Shown: positions 8,625-17,551 of the stretch, in pieces | Layout of the letters: the number at the start of each line of letters is the position of its first letter | Position numbering within the stretch: position 1 is the stretch's first letter | DNA from: Micavibrio aeruginosavorus_D | GTDB lineage: Bacteria; Pseudomonadota; Alphaproteobacteria; Micavibrionales; Micavibrionaceae | Direction: 5' to 3' | Assembly (NCBI RefSeq): GCF_051245535.1 | Contig: NZ_CP195303.1 | Span: 1,984,001 to 2,048,000 of the forward strand | Length of the DNA stretch: 64,000 nucleotides | Program-made: the position numbers and the translations under genes | Notes under the pieces: generated by a model | What the model was told of the DNA's origin: nothing | Seen by the model: only the letters and a program-made list of their open reading frames with translations | Database searches by the model: none

Positions 8625-9425
8625 ATGCCCCACCATAAAACGAGGGCGCGTGACACAGGGAACTATCGCGTTTTGGGCATGAAAGTCAAAGATCTTCACA
8701 TTCTGGACCGCCATTATTGTATCCACGCCGATGGCTATTTGGTCGTTGGCACGGCGAAGCATAGACGCGGCCTGTCCGGGTTTGTGACCGGGTGGTGCCA
8801 CCGAAATTCCGACACGCTTCATCACGCGCAAAATTTTCTGGATATCGACAGCGCGCACATTTCCTTTAATGCTGAAATGGTCGAGCTGGAGAGTTTTCTG
8901 GGGGGCGTCTTTGACCGCGATCATCAGGAACAAACCGTCTATCGCTGGGAAGATCAATGCATTGTCCCGCTTGGCAGAAAAATCACCAAGGACGAAGCCA
9001 AAGCCCTGATCGAAAAAATTTCAGACGATCACGATATTCCGGTGCCAAAACTGCTCTGGATGCCCGATACCAATTCCTCCTCTTATGAAGAGGAAACCAA
9101 TAAAATCCGCTTTGGTCATCGCGAAATTATCAGCCTTCTGCACGAAATGGCCCATGTGCTTTACCACCACAGACGGGATGGCGAACGGTATGCCGATCAT
9201 GCCCCGGCTTTCGTTTTTACGGCGATCGAATTGTATCACCAATATGCGGGCATTGATCTCGACACATTGATTTCAACGGCCCGTCAGGCCAATATCCTTG
9301 GCGACATGAAATCCATTAAATATATCGGCGATGTATCCATCCCGATTGTTGAATACGCCATTGCCAATGACAACGCGCCAAAACCCGCGCACCATAATGT
9401 TCGAAAAACCGGGCCGCAGCCATGA
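8625..9425 (+). CDS. HExxH putative zinc metalloprotein, first of a tandem pair
   Basis: A 266-aa protein of unknown function. Around residue 170 it has LLHEMAHVLYHH (HExxH) followed about 14 residues later by ADHAPAFVFTAIELYHQYAG, where the second His could be the third zinc ligand, as in SprT-type zincins. No signal peptide is evident, so it is probably cytosolic. The start is uncertain: ATG 8625 or ATG 8679 (MKVKDLHILD), neither with a clear Shine-Dalgarno. The stop overlaps the start of the next gene (ATGA), and the two products align over their second halves, so this is a tandem duplication translated together. Protease activity is inferred only from the motif. Confidence 0.7.
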   Translation: MPHHKTRARDTGNYRVLGMKVKDLHILDRHYCIHADGYLVVGTAKHRRGLSGFVTGWCHRNSDTLHHAQNFLDIDSAHISFNAEMVELESFLGGVFDRDHQEQTVYRWEDQCIVPLGRKITKDEAKALIEKISDDHDIPVPKLLWMPDTNSSSYEEETNKIRFGHREIISLLHEMAHVLYHHRRDGERYADHAPAFVFTAIELYHQYAGIDLDTLISTARQANILGDMKSIKYIGDVSIPIVEYAIANDNAPKPAHHNVRKTGPQP

Positions 9426-10186
9426 CCAGTACACCTGAGAAAGGCGAATTGAAAAAGCGGTTCAATAAACCGCGTTTATATGTGCCCTATATTCAGGAAA
9501 TCACCGGTTACGACCATCCACAAAGCGGCGCGCGATTGGTTTTGGGGCGCATTGACGGGATTGGTGTTTGCGATGACAAACACACATTGGATGACCCGTA
9601 TGTCGTTGTGTGGATTGCACCGGAACGCACCTATGTCAGCAATCACATGTTATTCGTCAGCCGTGACACAGCCGAATTCGCCTATAAAATTCTGCGTAAA
9701 AGTAAAAACGGCCCCGGCATGGACAAAGCCTTCACCAAAGACTGGCAAAAAAATCGCCTGTATCAATGGGAATACGGCAACATTGATGGCCACAGTCAAC
9801 GGCTGAGCGATACCCAAATGCGGCGCGTGATTGAGCGTGTTTCGAATGATTTCAATCTGGCCGCGCCAGCATTGGAAGTGGACATCGCCAAAAAACCCAG
9901 CGAAGCCGTCAGTTATTATTATTTCCAAGACCACAAAATCAAAATGGCCACACGGCGCTTGAGCGATTTATTGCACGAGCTGGCGCATATGGTCGATGAT
10001 CAGGTCAATCATAATGTATGGTCCGACCACGGGCCCAGCTTTGCCCGGACATTGATTTACATTGCCGAAAAATATCAATGGTTCAATCCAGACGAATTGA
10101 TTGAAAGCGCGGAACAATACGGGTTGAAGATTGCCAATATGAACGATTTGCCGGAGTTGAAAAAACGGATCGCCTTAATCCCCTAG
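9422..10186 (+). CDS. HExxH putative zinc metalloprotein, second of a tandem pair
   Basis: 254 aa, paralogous to the preceding gene: YQWEYGNIDGHSQRLSDTQM matches its YRWEDQCIVPLGRKITKDEA, and LLHELAHMVDDQ...WSDHGPSFARTLIYIAEKY matches its HEMAH...DHAPAF region. The catalytic HELAH and the distal DHGPSF His are kept. The N-terminal 90 residues are more divergent. The 4-nt ATGA overlap indicates translational coupling. The last 12 bp overlap the convergent fmt gene. Function unknown; a heteromeric or substrate-split pair is possible. Confidence 0.7.
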   Translation: MTSTPEKGELKKRFNKPRLYVPYIQEITGYDHPQSGARLVLGRIDGIGVCDDKHTLDDPYVVVWIAPERTYVSNHMLFVSRDTAEFAYKILRKSKNGPGMDKAFTKDWQKNRLYQWEYGNIDGHSQRLSDTQMRRVIERVSNDFNLAAPALEVDIAKKPSEAVSYYYFQDHKIKMATRRLSDLLHELAHMVDDQVNHNVWSDHGPSFARTLIYIAEKYQWFNPDELIESAEQYGLKIANMNDLPELKKRIALIP

Positions 10187-11128
10187 GACCGTGCCGACAG
10201 TCAAAATCCCGCCATTGATCGCGGCGAATGAATCCATCACCTTGCCGTTTTCGGGATGCACCTGCATCAAACGCAGAACGCGGCCATCCCCGCAGACCAT
10301 ACGGCCATCGCGGTCCATCAATGTGCCCGCCGGATCATGTGACCGCATATCTTCCAATTGGGCATGTACGATTTTAATGCGGCGGGCGTCACCATTGGCG
10401 GTCCACACACCCGGCCATGGATTCAGGGCGCGAATCTGCTGGTCAATTTCGGCGGCGGTTTTGGTCCAATCGACGCGCCCGTCATCTTTTTTCAGCATGG
10501 GCGCGTAGGTGGATTGCGCATCATCCTGCGGCGTCACATCAATACGCCCATCAATGGCCAGGCGGTCCAGCACCGGAACGATCATATCCGCCCCCATAAT
10601 GGACAGCGCATCATGCAATTCCGGCGTGGTCGTTTTGCCATTCAATTTCATATCGCGCATGGCGATCACCGGGCCGGTATCCAGCCCCTCACCCATCTGC
10701 ATGATGGAGATGCCCGTCGCATCATCCCCCGCCCAGATCGCGCGTTGAATGGGCGACGCCCCGCGCCAGCGCGGCAACAGGGACGCATGGATATTGATGC
10801 AACCATATTTCGGCGCATCCAGAACATCCAGCGGCAGGATCAGGCCATAGGCCGCCACAACCGCGACATCCGCGCCCAATGCTTTAAACTGCGCACGCGC
10901 GGCTTCATCTTTTTTCAGGGAGAGCGGATTATAAACCGGAATGCCGGCATCCAGTGCGGCCGCATGCACGGGTGATGGCTGCACCTGCTGTCCACGGCCT
11001 TTCGGGCGCGGGGGCTGGCTGTACACCGCGACGACGGTATGGTGCGAGTTCAAAATAGCCTTCAGCGCCGGAACGGAAAAATCCGGCGTGCCCATAAAGA
11101 CCACTTTTAAACCTTCGCCATTGTTCAT
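10175..11128 (-). CDS. fmt: methionyl-tRNA formyltransferase
   Basis: Formylates initiator Met-tRNA using 10-formyl-THF. The 317 aa begin around VVFMGTPDFSVPALKAIL and contain the catalytic Asn-His pair in CINIHASLLPRWRGASPIQ and the catalytic Asp in MQMGEGLDTGPV. The C-terminal tRNA-binding OB-like domain (LNPWPGVWT...) is complete. The ATG lies one base after the def stop, so def-fmt is the usual pair in the order def then fmt. The 3' end overlaps the convergent metalloprotein gene by 12 bp. Confidence 0.97.
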   Translation of the reverse strand: MNNGEGLKVVFMGTPDFSVPALKAILNSHHTVVAVYSQPPRPKGRGQQVQPSPVHAAALDAGIPVYNPLSLKKDEAARAQFKALGADVAVVAAYGLILPLDVLDAPKYGCINIHASLLPRWRGASPIQRAIWAGDDATGISIMQMGEGLDTGPVIAMRDMKLNGKTTTPELHDALSIMGADMIVPVLDRLAIDGRIDVTPQDDAQSTYAPMLKKDDGRVDWTKTAAEIDQQIRALNPWPGVWTANGDARRIKIVHAQLEDMRSHDPAGTLMDRDGRMVCGDGRVLRLMQVHPENGKVMDSFAAINGGILTVGTVLGD

Positions 11129-11129
11129 C

Positions 11130-11663
11130 TTATAAAACCTGTTGGCCTTTTTGCAGTTTGGCCATTTTCTTCATGATCATATCGCGTTTCAATTTCGACA
11201 GATGGTCGATAAATAAAACGCCGTCCAGATGGTCGATTTCATGTTGTACGCAATGCGACAACAGGCCCGAGGCCTCCATCTCTTGCCCCTGACCGTTATA
11301 ATCCAGATATTTCACGCGCACGATCGCCGGGCGCTGCACCAGCGCATATTGGCCGGGGATGGACAGACAACCCTCTTCCATCTCGCTGGGTTCTTCGGAT
11401 TTAAAAATAATCTCCGGGTTCACCATGTAGATGGGGGCGCGTTTCGGCTCCACACCATCCTCAAGCCGCTCGGACAAATCCATGACCAGAACGCGGTTCA
11501 GCAACCCGATCTGGTTCGCGGCCAGACCAATGCCCGGCGCGTCATACATGGTGTCCAGCATGTTATCCATCTGGCGGCGCAGGGCGTCATCCACCGTTCC
11601 GACTTCGGTCGCGCGTTGTTTCAAAACCGGATCGGGAACGGTCACAATAGGCAGAATCGTCAT
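11130..11663 (-). CDS. def: peptide deformylase
   Basis: Removes the N-formyl group from nascent proteins. The 177 aa show all three family motifs: GIGLAANQIG (motif 1), EGCLSIPGQ with the metal-binding Cys (motif 2), and QHEIDHLDG with HExxH (motif 3). The first residues MTILPIVTVPDPVLKQRA are typical. fmt follows after one base. Confidence 0.97.
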   Translation of the reverse strand: MTILPIVTVPDPVLKQRATEVGTVDDALRRQMDNMLDTMYDAPGIGLAANQIGLLNRVLVMDLSERLEDGVEPKRAPIYMVNPEIIFKSEEPSEMEEGCLSIPGQYALVQRPAIVRVKYLDYNGQGQEMEASGLLSHCVQHEIDHLDGVLFIDHLSKLKRDMIMKKMAKLQKGQQVL

Positions 11664-11714
11664 TTTTTATGTCACTTTCACTACACTAAAGAGGTATGCC
11701 GGATACCGGACGGG

Positions 11715-12935
11715 TCAAGAATTGGCTGTCACGGTTAAACGGCGCGGCTGATCCTCAATCTCTTTCAATTCAGGCAAATCACGGCCACCCGTTTGTACTT
11801 GCTTATCTTTCAATTTCCGCGCGGCGGGCAAGACCATGCGTTCCAGCGAGCCCACGGCATCGTTATAACTGCCCAGCGCACCGGACAGGCCCCGGCCCAC
11901 TTTCTCCAGATGTTCGCCAAATTTCGTGATGCGGGAAAACAGATCACCGCCCAGTGTCGCAATCTCCGCCGCGTTCTGGGCCAGATCGGCCTGCCGCCAG
12001 CTGAGCGACACAACGCGGATCAACGACATCATCAGGGTCGGGGATGCGATAATCACATTGCGGGATGCCGCAAAATCCACCATGCCCGGATCAGCGCGCA
12101 GCGCCATCGAGAATAAATGTTCGGACGGCAGGAACAACACCGTGAAATCGGCATTGGTGCCATCAACATTTTCCCAATATCCCTTGCGCCCCAAGGCGAC
12201 GATATGATCGCGCACGCGTTTGGCAAGGTTCTGGATCAACGCATCTTCGTCCACGTCATTTCCGGCCAGTTGGTCGGCAATGTCGTTCAACGGTGCCTTC
12301 GCATCCACGATGATTTGCAACCCGTCATGCAGGCGGATCACCGCGTCCGGGCGTTGACGCCCGCCGTCACTGGTCGATACCGCCACCTGTGATTCAAAAT
12401 GCACGCCGCGGATCAGGCCGGATTTTTCCAGCAGGCCATCAAGGATATATTCACCCCAACGCCCCTGCGCCGCCGGGTCACGCAACGCGCCGACCAGACG
12501 CGCCGTTTCACGCGACAGCGATTGCAGATCGTTGCGCAGGGCATTGTCCGTGCCCTTGATCTGTTCCACCGCACCGCCCAGCATTTCCAGTTGTTTCCGG
12601 ATCGGATCGACCAATGTGGAAATCGCCAGTTGGCGTTTTTCCAGATCATGCGCGGTGTCGTTCTGCGCCTGTTTTAATTTCTCCTGCGCCAATGTCAGGA
12701 ACTGAGTCTGCGAATCCTTCAAGGCTTCAGCAGCCAGAACACGGAAGGTATTTTCCATGTTGGCGCTTGATCCTTGTGCGGCGTCAATCTGCGCTTGCAG
12801 GGATGCGGCCTCTTTCTCCGCCGTGGACAGGCGTTTCATCATCACCAATGCGATAATGGCCGCTCCCGCGAAAGCCCCCGCGCCTGCGCCGATCAAAAAC
12901 GCCATCATGTCGATGTCTGAAATCATTTCGCTCAA
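11715..12935 (-). CDS. rmuC: RmuC-family DNA recombination protein
   Basis: 406 aa: an N-terminal transmembrane anchor (MMAFLIGAGAGAFAGAAIIALV, about residues 10-31), a long coiled-coil stretch (about 35-150), then the RmuC nuclease-like core with GRWGEYILDGLLEKSGLI and RPDAVIRLHDGLQIIVDAKA, where the Asp/Lys resemble the PD-(D/E)xK arrangement. RmuC limits inversions at short inverted repeats in E. coli. It is a single-gene unit, divergent from the 12982 gene. Confidence 0.9.
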   Translation of the reverse strand: MSEMISDIDMMAFLIGAGAGAFAGAAIIALVMMKRLSTAEKEAASLQAQIDAAQGSSANMENTFRVLAAEALKDSQTQFLTLAQEKLKQAQNDTAHDLEKRQLAISTLVDPIRKQLEMLGGAVEQIKGTDNALRNDLQSLSRETARLVGALRDPAAQGRWGEYILDGLLEKSGLIRGVHFESQVAVSTSDGGRQRPDAVIRLHDGLQIIVDAKAPLNDIADQLAGNDVDEDALIQNLAKRVRDHIVALGRKGYWENVDGTNADFTVLFLPSEHLFSMALRADPGMVDFAASRNVIIASPTLMMSLIRVVSLSWRQADLAQNAAEIATLGGDLFSRITKFGEHLEKVGRGLSGALGSYNDAVGSLERMVLPAARKLKDKQVQTGGRDLPELKEIEDQPRRLTVTANS

Positions 12936-12981
12936 TCCCTTTTGTATACTAGAATAATAGGCTGTAAGGATTATTCATACA

Positions 12982-13686
12982 ATGCAAAACACTTTTAAAA
13001 CGACCCATTTTCAATCCGGTAACGCCATGATTTACGTTCTGATCGTGGTGGCGTTATTCGGGGCTTTGACCTTTGTCCTGTCACGCCAGACGGATACGGA
13101 TGAATCCAACACGCTGGCCCCGGACAAGGCGGCCGTTCTGACCGGGCAGATCATGAATTACCCCTTCACCGTCAAACAGGTGCTGGACATGATGGATTCC
13201 ACGGGGACCAGCGCGGATGAAATTGTCTTTACTCTGCCCACCGATGCGGGGTTTAACGACCCGGTTTTGGCCAACAACCTCCACAAGGTCTACCACCAAT
13301 CGGGCGGCGGGTTAAACCCCACACAAATCCCGCCCGAAGCTGTGGGCGAGGGCACGGGTCTGCCCGCTACTGGGTGGTATCTGGGCCGGTTCAATAATTT
13401 TGAATGGTCGAATGATCCGGCGAAAAACGAAGTGGTTTTAGCGGCCTATAATATTCGGCAGGAAATTTGCGCCGCGATTAACCACAAATTGCTGAGCGAT
13501 TCCACCATTCCGGTCGTTTCCAACCCGCGCCAATATTTTGTTGAAGGCGTGCATTGGGGCGGCGGCACAAACGCCACACTGGAAATTGCCGATTGCCCGG
13601 AATGCGAAGATCATTTGCAAATGTGCGTCAGCGACGGCGGCAGCCCAGCCACGTATGTTTATTATTCCCTGATGATCAATCAGTAA
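12982..13686 (+). CDS. unidentified membrane-anchored protein with pilin-like N-terminus
   Basis: 234 aa; AAGGAT precedes the ATG at a good distance. Residues 14-36 (GNAMIYVLIVVALFGALTF...) form one hydrophobic helix after a short basic/polar leader, similar in layout to type IV pilin-like proteins, but the Glu expected five residues into a mature prepilin is absent. The rest is polar with a cysteine-containing C-terminal part (ADCPECEDHLQMCV), which suggests disulfides in the periplasm. I do not recognise the family. It stands alone between rmuC and the convergent engB. Confidence 0.6.
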   Translation: MQNTFKTTHFQSGNAMIYVLIVVALFGALTFVLSRQTDTDESNTLAPDKAAVLTGQIMNYPFTVKQVLDMMDSTGTSADEIVFTLPTDAGFNDPVLANNLHKVYHQSGGGLNPTQIPPEAVGEGTGLPATGWYLGRFNNFEWSNDPAKNEVVLAAYNIRQEICAAINHKLLSDSTIPVVSNPRQYFVEGVHWGGGTNATLEIADCPECEDHLQMCVSDGGSPATYVYYSLMINQ

Positions 13687-13689
13687 AAT

Positions 13690-14331
13690 TTAGCCGCCAA
13701 TCAATTCCAAAATGGCAACCTGCAAATCCGGAATACCCGTGCCCTCGTCCGAACTGGTCGGTAGGACGAAGGGGAAGGCGGAGGGGTGTTTTTTCAACGC
13801 TGCTTCGACCTGTTCCGTGGTTTTTTTCAATTCCTGGAATCCGGCCTTGTCCACCTTGGTCAGCACGATGCGCGCGGACACGCCCGCGGCGTCCAGCATT
13901 TTGATCAGCTCCAGATCGACCTCTTTCAAACCATGGCGGGAATCGATCAACACGAACACACTGCGCAACGAAGGCCGCCCGCGCAGATAGCTGAAAATCA
14001 GATCATCCCATTCCTGCCGCATCTTCTTGGATACTTTGGCATAGCCATAGCCCGGCATATCCACCAGCCAGAACACGCCACCCAAATCAAAGAAGTTCAG
14101 TTGTTGCGTCCGGCCCGGCGTGTTGGATGTGCGCGCCAGTGTTTTGCGCGCCGTCAGCGCGTTGATCAGCGATGATTTGCCTACGTTCGACCGCCCGGCA
14201 AAGGCAATCTCTGGCGCGCCTTCGGGCGGCAAACCGTTCAAATCCATGACGCCCGCAAAAAATTCGCACGGCCCGGAAAACAATTTCCGGATCGTGGCGA
14301 TTTGTTCGGGTGTGAGGTTTTTATCGCTCAT
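13690..14331 (-). CDS. engB: ribosome biogenesis GTPase YihA/YsxC
   Basis: 213 aa, TRAFAC-class GTPase acting in large-subunit assembly. Motifs: G1 GRSNVGKSSLINAL, G3 DMPGYGYAKVS, G4 TKVDK, G5-like PTSSDEGTG. Its ATG overlaps the yidC stop (ATGA, 14328-14331), so it is translated with yidC; yidC-engB is a common neighbourhood. The 3' end is 3 bp from the convergent 12982 gene. Confidence 0.96.
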   Translation of the reverse strand: MSDKNLTPEQIATIRKLFSGPCEFFAGVMDLNGLPPEGAPEIAFAGRSNVGKSSLINALTARKTLARTSNTPGRTQQLNFFDLGGVFWLVDMPGYGYAKVSKKMRQEWDDLIFSYLRGRPSLRSVFVLIDSRHGLKEVDLELIKMLDAAGVSARIVLTKVDKAGFQELKKTTEQVEAALKKHPSAFPFVLPTSSDEGTGIPDLQVAILELIGG

Positions 14332-16253
14332 TTCTTCTTTTTCTTCCGTGGGGATACAGGTTTCGGCCCGTCATTGTCGTCATGACCGAACAGGGCGTCT
14401 TCCACCTGTTCTTCCAGCAATTCGGCACCGGGGTGCACAACTGGACCTTCGGCAACCATCTTTTCCATTTTCTTTTCAGCCGGGGTGCGTTGGAAGAATT
14501 TCACTTCGATGCCCATGGACCGGTTGATGATGTATTGCTGCAGGATCGACAGCGCGTTGCTGAACGTCCAGTAAATCACCAGACCAGCCGCAAAACCGGA
14601 CATGATGTAGGTCATGAAATACGGCATGATGGCCAGCATTTTCGCCTGGATCGGGTCCTGCGGCGGCGGGTTCATGGATTTTTGCAAAATCATGAAGAAC
14701 AGCATCAGGCACGGCCAGACACCAATCACCAACACCTGCGGCACATCATACGGCAACAGGCCGAACAGGTTGAACAGGGAGGTCGGGTCGCGTTGCGACA
14801 AATCCTGAATCCAGCCAAAGAACGGGGCGTGACGCATTTCGATCGTGACCGACAACACCTTGTACAAGGCGAAGAAGATCGGGATCTGGATCAGGATCGG
14901 CAGACAGCCCGCCGCCGGGTTGACCTTCTCACGGCCATACAGGGCCACCAGTTCTTTTTGCAGCTGTTCCTTGTCGTGACCATATTTTTCACGCAGGGCC
15001 GTCATTTGCGGGGCCATTTGCTTCAACTTGGCAAAGGACCGGAACGACGTGTTGGCCAGCGGGAACACGGCGGCGCGCAACAACAATGTGAAGATCAAAA
15101 TCGCCACACCAAAATTGCCCGTCACATGACCCAGCCAGGTCAGGAAGTAGAAGAACGGTTTCGTCATGAAATAATACATGCCGAAATCCACCGCCAGATC
15201 GAAATGCGGAACGTCGAGGCGTTCTTCATACAGATCCAGAATACGGACCTTCTTCGCCCCGGCATACACATGCGAAACAAATTCGGTTTTTTCACCCGCA
15301 CCCACAACGCGTTCGGTGCCCATCATATCAACCTGATAATGCGGCTTGGCGTTCGGCGTGGCAGCAGGCGTGGATTTGAAGCTGTATTTCATCGCTTCGC
15401 CCTGCACCGGCAACAGGCTGGTCAGCCAGTATTTTTCGGTGATGCCGATCCACCCGGTCGGGGCGTTGTATGACATTTCATTTTTCTTGCCGAGGTCTTT
15501 GTACGTCACCTCGTGCAATTCGCCGCCAATGTGGCCAATCGGGCCTTCGTGGGCGATCCATGTGCCGGTGAAATCTTCCGGCATGCCCTGCATCGCGACC
15601 AGATTATACGGATACAAACGGGCCGTCGAACCGCCATTGTTGGTCACACGTTGGGTCAGGGTGATAACGAAGTGATCGTCGATGCTGTATTCACGTTCAA
15701 AGGTCAGGCCGGAACCGTTGTTCCATGTCAATGTAACCGGCTTGTCCTTGGTCAGTTTCGGCGTACCGCCACCCTTCACACTCCAACGCGTATCCTTGCC
15801 CGGAACCTTTACACCGTCATTCGCGGCGATCCATCCGGCTTCGGCATATTTCGGGTGCGGGGTGCCCGCCGGGCTCATCAACACAACATGGTCGGACCCG
15901 CCCAGTGTTTTGAAATAATCAGTCAGGGAAATATCATCGATGCGGTTACCCACCAGCGGCAACGAACCAAAAATCTGGCCGTTGTCGATTTTCAAGCGCG
16001 TGCTTTCGCCAATGACAACATCGCGCGGACGTTCGACCAGCGCGTCAATCGCGTTCGGCGCGCCATTCACGGCGGCGGCACGAACGGCTTCTTGCTGCGC
16101 GCGCATCGCTTCGACCTTCGGCTTCATCACGAAATGGTCGAAGGCGAAATACATGGCCAATGAAATGATCAGGAAGATCACCAGATTGCGGCGATCATCA
16201 GGATGCATCTGATCATTCGGGTTCATCATGTTCGAGCCGGATTTTTTTGCCAT
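14328..16253 (-). CDS. yidC: membrane protein insertase YidC
   Basis: Inserts and folds inner-membrane proteins, alone or with Sec. About 641 aa: an N-terminal TM helix (NLVIFLIISLAMYFAFDHF), a large periplasmic beta-sandwich domain (about 80-370), then the conserved five-TM insertase core (FLTWLGHVTGNFGVAILIFT, LLRAAVFPLA, PAAGCLPILIQIPIFFALYK) and a basic tail ending KKKK that can contact the ribosome. The start is placed at MAKKSGSNMM (16253); an ATG at 16295 is in frame but has no Shine-Dalgarno, and later Met codons (such as 16232) are possible. It is followed by engB with a 4-nt overlap. Confidence 0.96.
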   Translation of the reverse strand: MAKKSGSNMMNPNDQMHPDDRRNLVIFLIISLAMYFAFDHFVMKPKVEAMRAQQEAVRAAAVNGAPNAIDALVERPRDVVIGESTRLKIDNGQIFGSLPLVGNRIDDISLTDYFKTLGGSDHVVLMSPAGTPHPKYAEAGWIAANDGVKVPGKDTRWSVKGGGTPKLTKDKPVTLTWNNGSGLTFEREYSIDDHFVITLTQRVTNNGGSTARLYPYNLVAMQGMPEDFTGTWIAHEGPIGHIGGELHEVTYKDLGKKNEMSYNAPTGWIGITEKYWLTSLLPVQGEAMKYSFKSTPAATPNAKPHYQVDMMGTERVVGAGEKTEFVSHVYAGAKKVRILDLYEERLDVPHFDLAVDFGMYYFMTKPFFYFLTWLGHVTGNFGVAILIFTLLLRAAVFPLANTSFRSFAKLKQMAPQMTALREKYGHDKEQLQKELVALYGREKVNPAAGCLPILIQIPIFFALYKVLSVTIEMRHAPFFGWIQDLSQRDPTSLFNLFGLLPYDVPQVLVIGVWPCLMLFFMILQKSMNPPPQDPIQAKMLAIMPYFMTYIMSGFAAGLVIYWTFSNALSILQQYIINRSMGIEVKFFQRTPAEKKMEKMVAEGPVVHPGAELLEEQVEDALFGHDDNDGPKPVSPRKKKKK

Positions 16254-16366
16254 TTTGGTCTTTCGCGCGCACCCGTCTAAGGTGGCCTCCTTCATAGTCG
16301 AGAAAATCTACGCTGGTGCGTGGTTATGCAACAGTGGGGCGGTTATAGCCCAACACCGGGGCGCAA

Positions 16367-16603
16367 TCAAACATCGCGGTCTATATTATGGTCAGGAACC
16401 GGATCAATGGCGGGCCTGCGGCTCCACGGGTGGCAGGACGCAATCCGCCGGCCCGCCAGCCATCCGCCCTTCAGCGCGCCAAACCGTTCAATCGCCTGTA
16501 CGGCATAGGTGGAACAGGTAGGATGAAACCGGCATTGCGGGCCGCTTAAGGGGGATAAAATCCACTGATACCCCTTAATCAGGGCGATCATCACCCGTTT
16601 CAT
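16367..16603 (-). CDS. yidD: membrane protein insertion efficiency factor YidD
   Basis: 78 aa from the ATG at 16603 that overlaps the rnpA stop (ATGA). Carries the diagnostic CRFHPTCSTYAVQAIERFG and GWLAGRRIASCHPW segments. A peripheral membrane protein that assists YidC. Typical place between rnpA and yidC. Confidence 0.96.
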   Translation of the reverse strand: MKRVMIALIKGYQWILSPLSGPQCRFHPTCSTYAVQAIERFGALKGGWLAGRRIASCHPWSRRPAIDPVPDHNIDRDV

Positions 16604-16998
16604 TGGGTTTTTTCCGCCTGTTTCCCGCGCAAACGCCGCAAACACCAGCGAATATCCTTCACCAACTGGTCAAACGGCGCTTTTTCGGCGGCCGCACGGC
16701 CAATCACGACAATATCGGTGCATTTCAGGTCGGCATGTTCCCCGGTCAGGGCGCTGGCCATAGCAGCGCGCAGGCGGCGCTTGATCCGGTTGCGGCCCAC
16801 AGAGGTCTTTTCGGTTTTTTTGGTGACGGTCAGGCCGTAATGCGGGCCAGAAGCTGGGGATTCCGTGGCGGATTCAGCCGGCGTTTCAACAGGGGAATCC
16901 GCAATCTGGATAATCACGGTGGGCGACACCCATTTCTGGCCGCTGGCACCCACGCGCAAAAAATCAGACCGCCTTTTCAGGCGGCCGATCATAGTCAT
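16600..16998 (-). CDS. rnpA: ribonuclease P protein component
   Basis: Protein subunit of RNase P, which trims tRNA 5' leaders. From ATG 16998 (MTMIGRLKRRSDFLRV) the product has 132 aa, with the family motif NRIKRRLRAA and HYGLTVTKKTEKTSVGRN before it. An ATG at 17019 or at 16992 is also possible; GAAG sits 8 nt before 16992. An acidic insert (SPVETPAESATESPASG) separates the first two strands and is longer than in most homologues. It lies behind rpmH and overlaps yidD by 4 nt. Confidence 0.94.
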   Translation of the reverse strand: MTMIGRLKRRSDFLRVGASGQKWVSPTVIIQIADSPVETPAESATESPASGPHYGLTVTKKTEKTSVGRNRIKRRLRAAMASALTGEHADLKCTDIVVIGRAAAEKAPFDQLVKDIRWCLRRLRGKQAEKTQ

Positions 16999-17077
16999 GT
17001 CTTCGCGTTTAACCAGCATATCGCGGCGATCCCTTTCAAAGGATCCTCCAGCCACGGGCCTTCCACAAAAGGGAAGA

Positions 17078-17212
17078 TTAAGCGCTCAGGCGCTTGCGGC
17101 CCTTGGCGCGGCGGTTGTTCAAAATCAAACGGCCAGCTTTCGTGGCCATACGGCTCAGGAAGCCGTGGCGACGCTTGCGGATCAGTTTGCTCGGTTGGTA
17201 GGTGCGCTTCAT
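17078..17212 (-). CDS. rpmH: 50S ribosomal protein L34
   Basis: A 44-aa basic protein: MKRTYQPSKLIRKRRHGF, then the FLSRMATKAGR segment and NNRRAKGRKRLSA at the end, matching L34 over its full length. First gene of the rpmH-rnpA-yidD-yidC-engB block. A consensus sigma-70 promoter lies 81 bp upstream of its ATG. Confidence 0.98.
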   Translation of the reverse strand: MKRTYQPSKLIRKRRHGFLSRMATKAGRLILNNRRAKGRKRLSA

Positions 17213-17292
17213 CGTCGGGCACTCCGGCTTGGGTGTTCAAATTCCATCAAAATCCCCGGAATTTCGTAAATATTTCCATCCGGGAACGCGTT

Positions 17293-17321
17293 GTTATACA
17301 GACCCGGCCTATGGCTGTCAA
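17293..17321 (-). promoter_or_regulatory. sigma-70 promoter of rpmH
   Basis: On the minus strand TTGACA (17316-17321), a 17-bp spacer and TATAAC (17293-17298): a near-perfect housekeeping promoter, as expected for a ribosomal protein operon. The transcript would carry roughly 75 nt of leader before rpmH. Confidence 0.85.
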
Positions 17322-17328
17322 CGACTTG

Positions 17329-17337
17329 TGTGGATAA
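17329..17337 (-). promoter_or_regulatory. perfect DnaA box next to the rpmH -35
   Basis: TTATCCACA on the minus strand (TGTGGATAA on plus), an exact match to the DnaA box, 7 bp upstream of the -35 hexamer. It could couple rpmH operon expression to DnaA or mark proximity to oriC. Only one perfect box is visible in the gap. Confidence 0.65.
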
Positions 17338-17551
17338 GTTACGTCCGCGCCGGGGCCTGTCGGATTAGCCATAATTAAAATACTGAAACGGCTATGAAAA
17401 AAGACTTTCTTAACCCTTTCCGGCCTATGCTCTTTTTGAAAATCAGGGGCTTGCACCTTGCCACGTGTCTGGCATGATAGCTTCAGGTTTAACCTCAAAT
17501 CTTCACCCGGCCATTCAGGTTGGGGAAAATTGCATAAAGGCCAAATACCTC

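Larger units (their letters stand above)
17213..17551. other. 339-bp divergent intergenic region upstream of rpmH
   Basis: No gene is seen. It holds the rpmH promoter (17293-17321) and a perfect DnaA box (17329-17337). An AT-rich stretch follows at about 17370-17415. The remainder up to 17551 is the leader of the 17552 gene; the frame is open there from 17465 but has no convincing start. Confidence 0.7.

Noticed and set aside
17213..17551. Origin of replication
   Set aside because: Only one perfect DnaA box, and no dnaA, hemE or gidA next to it; kept as a DnaA-box observation only.
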